From NCBI RefSeq assembly GCF_001949145.1, contig NW_019091385.1, forward strand, positions 3,078,059 through 3,142,058: DNA of 64,000 bases, read 5' to 3'. A model generated the notes under the pieces. The model saw only the letters and a program-made list of their open reading frames with translations, ran no database searches and had not been told where the DNA came from. This stretch comes from Acanthaster planci (taxonomy: Eukaryota; Echinodermata; Asteroidea; Valvatida; Acanthasteridae). A program made the position numbers and the translations under genes. Shown in pieces: positions 1-10,600 of this stretch. Numbering within the stretch: position 1 is the first letter of the stretch; the number at the start of each line of letters is the position of its first letter.

Positions 1-3000
1 GTATTTGTGAAGTATGGGGATTTATCATTGCTGTCTATGGGAATTCATTTTTATTTAATTTTGTCGGGTAGTCAGAATCATAGGGTCTGGTATCCAGACT
101 ACAGGGGTTCCGAACAAGCCTCGTCCCCGTGGTGAGTGCAGTACGTCCTCACTCCCTGCCCTATCCGAACTTATGCAGGAAGTACAGTAACCACTGCGAA
201 TCAGCGCCAACCACTGATAGACCGTGGGCCAGAAATCATACGCCTAGCATACAGGTTCGTTGCAGAGTAGCAACTTACTTTTTTACTATAATAAATACCC
301 TACATACTATGAATCAATATTTTGTCTGTTGCAATCCTGATGTTGTGCTATTTAATGTGAAAAATAAGGGTATAAAAACGCGAAAATGCTCGCGTTTTGT
401 TCGCCTTTTCCTGATGTTCCGATAGAGGGCGCAATTACCAACCTCGACCCCTTATCAATTTGAACCCATGAATACCACCGTTGCACCTGGGGACGAGTGG
501 CCGCATAGGGCAAATTTCTCTTTTAAAAATCTGGCCCTCTCTGCAACTCGGATTTCAATGTGAATTTTTACCCAAAGTAAGGCGTCCTTATTTACTATCA
601 ATTGCGCCATCCATCCGATAACACACATCTACTTTTCCACAACCGCCACGCGCCACCAACGTGTGACCTGTCTTATTTCATCCGTACACACAGTCGAACA
701 TTGTGCATAGTGTGTGTGCACTGTGGTTGGGATTACATTCACTGCACAACAATGCACAGTACATGTACATTGAGTACGTTTACATTGTACTAGTCCGAAG
801 GCAATATATTTTTATGTGTCTTGCTGGGGAAACTCGACTTGAAAAATTCAATAAGCGTGGCTTTAATTAAAGGAAGCTTCCATTGAGTTTTGAAGTGTAG
901 TCTACTCTCATAGAAAAGTACATATTGATTGAATGGAATGAATTGAAAAACAAAACAAATAAAAAAGCTTGAACGCAACCTAATGGAGGCCTTTTGTATA
1001 AGCTGGTGCACAGCTTTTAAAGAACAAATTTAGAGGAAGACAGAGAATAGTATTTTAATATCAGTAAATTATTTTTCGGTGGATCCCAGTTTTTTACAAA
1101 TACAAACTATTTTTTTCCATTTTTGAATCTGAAAGGTCGACTGATCTGAGTACCAACTCACAAAAAACAAAACAAAACTTTCCTTAACCCGGTTAGGGTT
1201 ACGGTTTAGGCTTTACAAGATGTTCGAGGCAATTACACAGCATTTCAAATGTTAATAAAAAGATTATTGCTTTATAGAGCTACATGTACAATAAGGTACC
1301 AAAATTTCTTAATATTGTTTGGAAATGGTCGACAAATTTTGCGCGTTGTGATTGGCCAACGTGCTGTAAACTCTTGGAGGCGCGCTCAGTATTGTGAATC
1401 GCGTGTATTAAGCATCAATTTTTCGTATACTTCAGTTTCAGTTCATGATATATCACGTGAAACACCTTCTATCGCATAGTGTTATTCATACACTTGCCAG
1501 GCGGCTTTCACGCATGCGTGCTGAGTAAGTTGTGGCCCACACAAACGACTCTACAACTCAAAGAGTTAACGTAACTTGTCGTGGGCGTTCGAGCACCGAT
1601 TTGACTCGATCAAGATGGGAAATGTGGTTTCATAACTAGTCAAAATGGAATGCTACACTAGTTTTGAGCACAGTTTTTGAAACTGGACGTGTGTTGGGAA
1701 AACTATAGGCAAAGCCCACTCGCTACCTAGTCAAGCCTAGGTCAAGCCCTGTCTGCGGTTTTGTGCCAAATTCATAACAAAATCCCTTGAGGGCGATAAC
1801 AGTAGCTGATATGAGATCCTCGAAATCCTGATACGGCCTGCCAGAAAACCCGATTTTTATTCCCTAAACTTAAATTACGGTAGAAAATCATCATAATAAT
1901 ATGGTATACTCACTGTCTTAAAGTGACAAAAATGTTTACGCCCAAATGCTACCGAAACATAATATGCATAATGAATTTTCCATTTATCATGAATCATTTA
2001 TTAATTTTTTTCAGTTTCTTCAAGTTGATCTTGCGCACGTACACTTTGATAACGAACGCAATAAACGTGCATGGGTTGCAGTAAATATATTCATTTTCGA
2101 GTTAAATTTGAACAAAATCTGAACACTGAGTTCTTTAACTTCACGTGAACATAACAACATGTGTTCTCCATACTTAAACCCACGTTGCTATACCTAGTTA
2201 CATAAGAGACGCCTTGCACAATACACTGTTCTCAATGGATAAGAAGGGCACAAAGGAACCAGTCCATTCCAGAGATGGTGGTCGCTGTGCAAAAGCTTGC
2301 TCCGATCACCAGGTATAACAGCAATGTCTTTAGTCTGGGGAATTCGAATTGTTACGTTTTTATGCAATCAGATAACACAGTGTACCAGATTTTATTCAAA
2401 TTTAACTCGCAAGTAGCTTATTGTTTAGCAAAGTTAAAACTGCTGTGTTGCTTAATGGCCTCTGTAATATGATGATACACGGCTGACTATGAGGTTGGAC
2501 GATCGGGCCGATTATCCGGCCAGCTTCACTCTTTTAGGCCCTAAATGTGCGTCGTCTTCTTTGCAAACTTGTTTGCGCTTCAGTTATGTACAACGAGTAT
2601 ATTACATGCAAATTGCTCAGTTCTACATTTACAACGTAGTGTCATCAGAGAGAGAGATATATAATGCAACATCTTGTTTTGGATAGACGTTGGTTGGTTT
2701 CCTTTCACAAACTTTTGCCGTCCTATATTTGATTCGTCCTGTTTATGTTTGATTCGTCCTTTCTTTTGCCCTATCATATTTAATATGTTTCGTTCCTAAA
2801 AGGGTCTTTTCTTTTACGTCACACTGCGTGTTTCCTAAATGCGGGCTGTCTGTGCAAAGTATAAAGAAGAAGTCACAATCATAATTATCCGAGTAAGACT
2901 GAAAAGTGAATGGAAATTAATTCTAATGAGAAAAAAATGTATTTTTAACGAATTTGATGTGAAATCTAAGCCCAGTTAACCAACTGAAGGGGAAACTTTC

Positions 3001-4287
3001 TTGCAAACTTTGGCCGCCCCCATAAGTCATGAGGGGCGTCCAGATGAGTGTGGTACATAGGCCAACTTCACTAGTTCCATATGGGTAATAGATCCTTGAT
3101 ACTACATACACACGAGCACCGTGTTAAGCCAAACTTACGGTACATAATTATGTCAAATGCATGTGACTTCCCCGTAGGCCTTGACCTGAGTTCACAAAGC
3201 TGTTTCTACTTTCCATGATAATACCTCAATGCTTTTGGGCTGACGGCTTCTGCTGAATAACCCAATTCTCTCTCATCGGCACCCTCCAGAGTTCTACTAG
3301 GCACAAGATGGCAATGGACGCCAAATCTTGTGTGGCATATGCACCTGTTGCCCTCCATACTTTCGACACAGGTAGGTTTATTGACAAGTTACTTTATACC
3401 ACAACGATTGGGAAATAATTCACGGCTGCTGTAAAGTTGCACTCTCGTGGAACCGCAGGTAAGTTGGCCAAAGTTGCATTCAGAAAGTGTCCCAAATCAG
3501 TTCTTCTCAACATCCAGAAAGAGTTCCGAACATTTCAGCCTAAATGTACTGTACACACCAGATGTAAAATGAGCAAACAGCGCAAATTAAGTGTACTTAC
3601 GAGGTCCAAGTACTAATCCAGATACATAACCAAATTACCTGACCAAACTGAAGGGCCCACCGAGTTGCTCATTGGCGTGTCCAGTGCAGCGGGGGAGTTC
3701 CCCTGGAGACATGTTCCAATTGTTTTTTATTTTATTTTTCAACCCTCCGAGCCGTCGGGGCTTACTATACTTGTACATGTATCTAAATACATGTACTGTG
3801 TTTGGCGGACACAATTCTGTCTCTAATGGTCTGAATAAATGAATGGAAGTCCCCTGGACATGTGAAAAATGTTCGTGTAAAAAGTGTAAGCACTCTCTAT
3901 CAATTTACACTAATAAAGCTAATAATTATTAACACATGTAGAAATCCACCCTCCCCCTCCGCACCTGCTCCCACCCCAATTTTCCCTATTTTACCCCCAG
4001 CACCACCAACCAGAGCTACTCAAAATACAAATGGTAATACCTACATGTACTGTACATGTACAAGTTGAAAAAGGACACATGGTATAAGCCATAGACAGAA
4101 CTGCTTTCTCTAGCCTTTTCATAGGCCCTGCCCCTCCATGCTGAACCAAACCTACAAGTGCAGATGTATTATGCGTGGCGGGGCCAGCCAGAAGGTCCCG
4201 AGGTTATATCTGGGCCAGGAGTTTGGTTAGAAACAGCTGTTGATGACATTCAGTCGTGGGCCACCAGTAGGAAAGTGGACAGGCAAG
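1..4287. other. Gene-poor, repeat-bearing left flank
   Basis: I see no exon of a recognisable protein here on either strand. All open frames are below 100 codons, have no family motif and no consistent splice pattern. The stretch is AT-rich, with short direct duplications (for example TTTGATTCGTCCT twice near 2730-2760), palindromes of the type ACATGTAC near 3770-3800 and 4040-4060, and one arm of a dispersed foldback repeat at 1328-1404. It could be distal intergenic DNA or an intron of a gene outside the window. Confidence 0.5.
1328..1404 (-). repeat. Single arm of a dispersed foldback repeat
   Basis: This stretch matches the right arm of the foldback element at 59689-59859, sharing GACAAATTT, a GCG-TT block, ATTGGCCAACGTG, AAACTCTTGG and a final TGTGAATCG block. 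Only one arm is present, so this is a truncated or solo-arm copy. A related arm in the opposite orientation lies at 5211-5280. Confidence 0.6.
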
Positions 4288-4376
4288 CGTCGTGTATGTG
4301 AATTGTAAACGTCGTGTTTGTGAATTGCAAACGTCGTGTGTGTGTGAGTTCAAACGTCGTGCTTGTGAAGTTGAAC
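4288..4376 (+). repeat. 22-bp tandem repeat, four units
   Basis: The heptamer CGTCGTG recurs at 4288, 4310, 4332 and 4355, each followed by TGTGAA- or TGTGAG-like sequence and then AAA. The period is 22, 22 and 23 bp. The units differ by a few bases, so the array is not brand new. A short inverted version (GAACGACG) follows directly. One frame is open across it and would give a Cys/Arg-rich repeat peptide, but nothing else suggests coding. Confidence 0.7.
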
Positions 4377-4558
4377 GACGCTCTCAAGGAGTGTCACTCA
4401 AGGAGAAGCCGGAGGTGCCCTTCGCCCCCGAGGGCGTTCAACTTCCCATGGACCCCGTCACAATAGGCAACAATTGTTTTGATATAACATGCCCATAGAT
4501 TACACCAGAACGGTCTTATCTGTGTAATATAATTATGCATATTGTTTTATTAAGGGAA

Positions 4559-4963
4559 TCCGTGCGTTTAGGACCGGTGTGGCGGTCTCAGCTGTCTCCC
4601 GGTCTCAGCGGTCCCCTTTACCAAATATGGTAAAAATACGTCATACCATCTCTGCGCACAACAAAAAGCAGAAAGTCGTCCGTTTAAGCATGGAGGTAGG
4701 GAACAGCAGTGCAGTCCATGCACGCTTCACGTTGTACAGTACGTGACGTGAACTGTACATCGGTAAGGACTACACCAAAGATAACAGCACCGCTCATAGT
4801 ATCGTACCTTTGGCTTACACGTAACTTCGCTGTCATGCGGACATCTCAGCACGGAAGACCAACGAAACCGTGCTTGTGTCGTGCTGAATTGTCCGGCTAC
4901 GTCAGGGGGGACCGCTGAGACCGGGAGACAGCTGAGACCGCCACGCCGGCTAAGGGGAATGGA
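4559..4963. mobile_element. Foldback/MITE-like element with long inverted ends
   Basis: A block at 4573-4616 (GGCGGTCTCAGCTGTCTCCC and its continuation) reappears as its reverse complement at 4906-4952 with almost no mismatches. Weaker pairing extends outward to about 4559 and 4963. Between the arms lie about 290 bp with no transposase-like frame. Long terminal inverted repeats around a short non-coding core are typical of non-autonomous DNA transposons. I could not define a target-site duplication, so the superfamily is unassigned. Confidence 0.75.
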
Positions 4964-5210
4964 CGCTTATAATGCCCAAGCCGCAGGCGATGGCATTATG
5001 AGTGTTCGTTGTCAGCATTCATTCTTAAACGTTAGTTTAAGACCGGCCAAGCACATATTGATTCCCATCCATAAATACCTTTTTAGTTAGGGTCAAAAGA
5101 AGTTAATAAATGATGGATTTCCAGCGAATTTGTTCAAGAATGTTATTTTCATTTTCCAGATCACCCCGTCCATTTTGTGGAATATTCTTTGTGTAAATTG
5201 TCCAATACAG

Positions 5211-5280
5211 GTGATTCACAATAGCGCGCCTCCAACAGTTTGCCATGCGTTGACCAATCAAAATACGTGAAATCTCTCCA
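5211..5280 (+). repeat. Single arm of the same foldback repeat as 59689-59859
   Basis: The order GATTCACAATAGCGCGCC, TCCAACAGTTTGCCA, GCGTTGACCAATCA follows the left arm of the complete element at 59689-59859 with scattered differences. The matching second arm is missing here, so this is a decayed or solo-arm copy. Confidence 0.6.
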
Positions 5281-5336
5281 AGGCGCATTGGGTCAACAGA
5301 TTTTGTGAACGCGTTGTTGCAAACTCTGTGGGGTGC

Positions 5337-5445
5337 ATTCCACCAAATGCTCACAAGCTCATTAATATTTTATGTCCCACGGGATTTTAACAATAGGACA
5401 GGCCTTAATCAGGAGACATCATAGAAATATTTCTATAAATCCCGA
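5337..5445 (+). repeat. Dispersed repeat, copy A
   Basis: This segment shares a run of matching blocks with 6327-6440: CCACCAAATG, AGCTC-TTAATATTTT, CCCACGGGATTTT, ACAATA, CATCATAGAAATA and TATAAATCCC. The two copies are direct repeats about 1 kb apart and are clearly diverged. I see no coding potential. It is probably a fragment of a dispersed transposon family. Confidence 0.65.
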
Positions 5446-6326
5446 ATTTGGGACTGATAGTTTCCAGTTCGGGGTATTTCTTTCACAGAAAGTCTACCTA
5501 TTTTGGATAGAGGCGGACGGCTACACATTCAGAAATGAGCGCTTAGTTTTGCTGCTATTTTGGGGGTATCTTCGTTCAAAGGCGAATAAAAAAATATTCC
5601 TGTCTAACCCCCACGAAATTGAAACGAAAAGTCATCTTCTGGCCATAATCTTGAATTTCCAGTGAAAAACGGAGGCCAACCTCTTCACGAGAGTCAACAG
5701 GCGACGCTATTTCGGTCCGATTTTGCGCTGTTCTCTACAGGCGCGTATTTGGTGTTCTGCAACCCGTAAAGACAAGATGGCGGCGCCCATAGCAACAGAC
5801 TAAAAGGGGGCGCCCTGTTCACTGTTTAGTGCTCTACCGGGGGAGAAAATGAACAACTTTGTCTTTGGAAGTTGTCAAAACAGTTACGATTATAGCCAAA
5901 GATTAGCGGAATACACACCGTGTCTCTTTGAAGGAGCTTATTGACTATTCTGTCCTATAATGACTGGAAGAGGGCCTGATATCCCCCCATTTTTCTTCCT
6001 AAAAAGCTCCCCCGGACGCCGGGGAAATAAAAATTAGCAACAACTCCGTCTGCTCGTCCTCTTTCATTTAGTTTTCCTTCTCTGTGTCCCGCAGATTTGT
6101 AGAGTATGTTTGATTTCTCCGTTTGTTTACTGAATAAAATTGTCATTGCGCACAAAACACTGCCGCATTCAGTGGCAACGGACAAACTGTATTATCCTTC
6201 TTCAGAAAAACAAGAAAATATATTCGATTTTTGGAATTGGTTTTTCTATTTGGGAAAGATTTTCTTCGTTCTGAGCCATTTTTACTGCGAAACCGGCCCT
6301 CGCGGAGGTCATATTAAAGGTACATT

Positions 6327-6440
6327 CCACCAAATGGTTTTATTTCTGCGCGCAAGCTCGTTAATATTTTGTGATCCCACGGGATTTTTACAATAAGATA
6401 TGCCATCAGGAGGCATCATAGAAATAGTTATATAAATCCC
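6327..6440 (+). repeat. Dispersed repeat, copy B
   Basis: This is the second copy of the repeat at 5337-5445, in the same orientation, with small indels. It ends shortly before the palindromic element at 6570-6812, so the 5.3-6.9 kb stretch looks like a nest of transposon debris. Confidence 0.65.
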
Positions 6441-6569
6441 ATGGGCTGAGTATAGAGAGTAGCACATGCGAACTCACAGAGAGCTTCTAAGTACCAGCGC
6501 AGTTATCTGTCCTCTGTACCTGAGGTTGCACAATTACAACGCAATGGACACGACACCGTTAACAACAAA

Positions 6570-6812
6570 GAGAGGGCTTTTGGTAACACCATGTGGATAA
6601 ATTTCGTTTTGAAGAGGTATTGTTCTGATAAAAACCGTTGAGTGTGTATTCAACGTTTCTACCAGTGTGGTCTGGTCGTCCTCTGGTAGTGGAGAGAGGA
6701 CGACCAGAGTCCACTGGTCGAAACCTTGAGTACACGCTCACTCACCGGTTCATATCAGAATTATACTTCTTCCAAAAGCGGAGATCCACACGGTGTTACC
6801 GCAAGCCCTCTC
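6570..6812. mobile_element. Near-perfect-length palindrome (foldback element)
   Basis: The left arm (6570 to about 6690) and right arm (about 6692 to 6812) are reverse complements over roughly 120 bp each, starting GAGAGGGCTT and ending AAGCCCTCTC. The centre is the pair GGTCGTCCTCT and AGAGGACGACC. There is almost no spacer. Because of the symmetry, both strands show a similar short open frame, which is an artefact of the palindrome and not a gene. RNA from either strand would fold into a long hairpin. Confidence 0.8.
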
Positions 6813-7633
6813 GTATATCTCCACTATGCAAAGCTTCAAGCCTTATTTACGGTTAACGCCACTATCTGTTATTTTTGACACGTAGCAATATCGCCAATGC
6901 ACTCGATCGTAAATGATACATTTGTGCTTGTGGCATATCACGTGATCAATTTGTGACCACTAGAAATTCACTATTATCTGTGACGGTGGTGTAACAAGTA
7001 CATGTAGGCCTAATCCTTGTACCTTACGCAGGGGTTGGCAAACCGGATAGTACAGAGTGGCTCGTTTGCCGTGGGTCCCGTGCGTGTGGCTCAATAATTT
7101 CCCTTGACAAAAAAAAAACGCTGAGACCGCCTTTAGCAAGGCTAGTGGCAAGAGAGTTGGTTTTAAGGCAGTGGCGTAAATCTATGCTGGAAATGGGGGG
7201 GGGGACGGGGAGAGGTGAGGGGGTGACTTGCCTGGTCATGGAAATTTGAAAAGTAAGGGGGTAGGGGCTACACCATATACAACATATAGAGGCAAGCTAG
7301 GTTTACTATATAAAGATGTACATCTGTATCAAATTCATGCAGAATCTTACATCAGAATGGCATATTTATGGCTTTTTAAAATTGTTTTCTGTTTTTATTA
7401 AAAACATTTTAGTCGTTATAAATCCTTACCATTTCCTCACAATCTGCTTTAATTTTTTTGCTCATCACAAAACAGTGTGGGGGGATTTAAAAGCCCCCCC
7501 CCGAATTTACACCCATGCTTGAAGTCCACAAACAAAGTACACAGCACTTTCACAAAAGAGAGAAAGAAAAAATTGCCTCCCCCCGTTTCAACCTGGATAA
7601 GCCGCTGGAGTCACTTGTCATGTTGATTTACAG

Positions 7634-10600
7634 ATGCTACTTCTAGCGTCGACCCTCCACCGAGCTGGGAGGAAGTAATCGGCCCAGCGGAGGAGCAGGA
7701 GGTGGATGGGCCAGGAAAGCTCCCGCTCCCCGCACCAAGCCGGCGAGCTCTGATCTGGAGAAACCGACGATATTTCATCGTGTTCCTGGTGCCTCTCATC
7801 CTGTGCCCAATACCAATCGTTTTTAACGAGCCGGTAGGTTTTGTTGTTATAGCTATTGGATAACATGCTGATTTTTTTTCTGCAAATACTTGCCGAAAAA
7901 TGTTGTCGACTTTGAGCGTGTAATCAATCTTGCTTTATCTCTTCGTAATTTTCTCAGTTTGGGAAGATTTCGTCGCACAAAGGCAACTCAGCTCCCACCC
8001 TTTCCTTATACTGAAGTACAATTTTGCGAGTATCCTTACAGCCCATGATAGACTGCGGACCACAGCGAGCCGTGTTTGCTTAAAAACAGTTCAGTGGTGC
8101 GTCACTAAAGACAGTCTTTGAAACTTGGGAAATTAATCGCTACCTCTAACGATTTTATTTTCTCTTGTCATTAGAAACCACGGGTACCTGTATTTGTTAG
8201 ATGTTTTCCTACCCTGTCCAACAACTACATTTTACACAAATCCAATTAGATGCCCTAGCAGCGGTGCCACTTCACTCACACACACATTTTTCAGCTTGAC
8301 GCGCGCGTGCCTTTGCAAATAGCGACACCCTATTGGTTGAAGAGACATGTAACGCGCACGAGTGAACGAGCACCGTGCCACAACAATATGGCTTCTAATT
8401 CTGGTTGTCGCATTACACTATATCTTGTAAAAAGTTAGTTCGGATATTCATTTATCGGGTCTGTCCACACCAACAGATGCATTTGCATATAACCCAAATC
8501 ACCTCTTTCTTTAACAGTGTTGAGAGTCAAGAGATGAACACTAACAATTTTACTGATATTTGCATAATTGTGGAGATATAGTTTACACAGTTTAATGGTA
8601 TTTGCTTGTTCGCTGTTAAAAGAGTCAGGATCTAGTGATAAAAATGTCCATCTTATATTAGGGGTCCTGGTGGGACATGCTCATAACTGTGTCACCTCAT
8701 GTTTTTCAGGTAATCTAAAATACCACTCTTATAGAGAAAAGCTTGATGGTATTTGCTTGTTCGCTGTTAAAAGAGTCAGGATCTAGTGATAAAAATGTCC
8801 ATCTTATATTAGGGGTCCTGGTGGGACATGCACATAACTGTGTCACCTCATGTTTTTCAGGTAATCTAAAATACCACTCTTATAGAGAAAAGCAATTCAT
8901 CTTTTAAAACATGGATGCTACAGGTATAACAGTTGAGAAATATGTTAAAATCTATGGCGTTTCATTTCTTTAAGTTATCTTAAACCGGAATTTAAGGAGA
9001 ATTAAGGAATAACGTACGACACGGTATGTCTCCTCAGAGTGACAAACATGAAACAGGTTGATATTGCCATTCCTTGAGCAAATAAACTCAACAAAAACTT
9101 ACATTTTCCTGAGAAAGTTTTTACAATAACAGTTTACATGATATTTGTGGGGTTTTTTCTATCAGATGACTCAAATACTGCTCAATTTATCTTTACCTTT
9201 CCGGGGCAACAATCAGAAACAGTGAAGAGACGTAAGCAAAAGTAATGGCAAAATTTTACAGTTTGAAAGTTGTATTGGATGTCACGAAAATGTATCTGTA
9301 AGAGTGCGTTGAAAATATGATTGGTCACGGGATGGAAATTACCTTTGGTAGATCTTCACTGAATCTTTGGCGGAAAGAAATTGTACCTCAGTTTATGCTG
9401 TTGTTGCCCATAGATCGGCTACACGGCCTATAGCATCCTGATCATGGCCATCTTCTGGTGCACGGAGGCGATCTCTTTGGCCGTGACGTCTCTCTTACCC
9501 CTCGTCCTCTTCCCGCTCTTCGGTATCATGCCGGCCAAGGATGTCGCAGTCAACTACTCCCAAAACGTCATTATACTCTTCCTCGGCGGCCTGATTGTAG
9601 CTATGGCCATCGAGCATAACAATCTCCACCGAAGAATTGCTCTGGCTGCTCTGATGTTGATGGGATCCAAGCCAAGATGGTGAGAACGAGAATGCGTAGG
9701 AAACAGGGCTGGCTGTTGAGGGGGAATGGAATTAGAAATTTCCTTCAATAAGTAACCTTTCATGTATTATTTTTATTTTGCGATCATGCTCAAAAGTGGA
9801 AAGAGTGCTCAAAATATGGTGCGCTCTCTGCATTGTCCGCGTAAGTGGACAATTGCTACCGTAAACAATTTAATAAGTACTTCAAGTATTATAATGCTTT
9901 CTCTAGTTTTCCGATTACACCGTTCTGATCTTTAATACGATTCGCCAGTGTGACAGGCTAGCGATCTTCCTTTTCAAATTTCTACTTTATTAAAATCCTT
10001 AGCTGGTGTATCGTCAGGCGGTTTACCTTTTCTCTGAAGCAAAATTTTCAGAGTAACAGTTTCCGCTTGAACAAAGTCTTCAGAGCAACACCTAACAAAT
10101 TGTACACAATGAAGCAAAACCTAAGCTGCAATGCTGACATGTTTCATTTAATGACGCTTTAAAAACCGAAACAGTGAAAGTAGTAAAGCTTGAGGGGAAA
10201 TCAATCTCTCACATTCGAGATGGAATCCTGCAGTTGTAAGTAGACAGAGCCGAAATGAAGAGGAGATAAACGGGCACGACAGAAACACCGTGATATATGG
10301 TTATATCGCGCCCTGGCCTCTTCAGACCCGAGGAATCGGGAATACTGTTTAATGGAAAAATGATCTCCATTCGGTAAGGAAACAGTCAAGACTAGTCATA
10401 GAATCTGACGCTAAACACGAGATGTTAGCTCCTCTCCAAGACTTCTTTGTTGTTCGGTCGGCCCGATCTTGAAGTCGTACCGCCAAGATGGGAACCGCTG
10501 AGGTTCAATTAATTCCGAGGTTCAGCGCAGGATGGACGGCCTTCATCCTGGCTACAGTGACCGTGAATTGCTCATAGGATGGAGTTGGAAATTTTTGTTC

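Noticed and set aside
6559-6856. Similar short open frames on both strands at 6559-6741 (-) and 6638-6856 (+)
   Set aside because: They mirror each other because the DNA is palindromic; this is not evidence of a gene.
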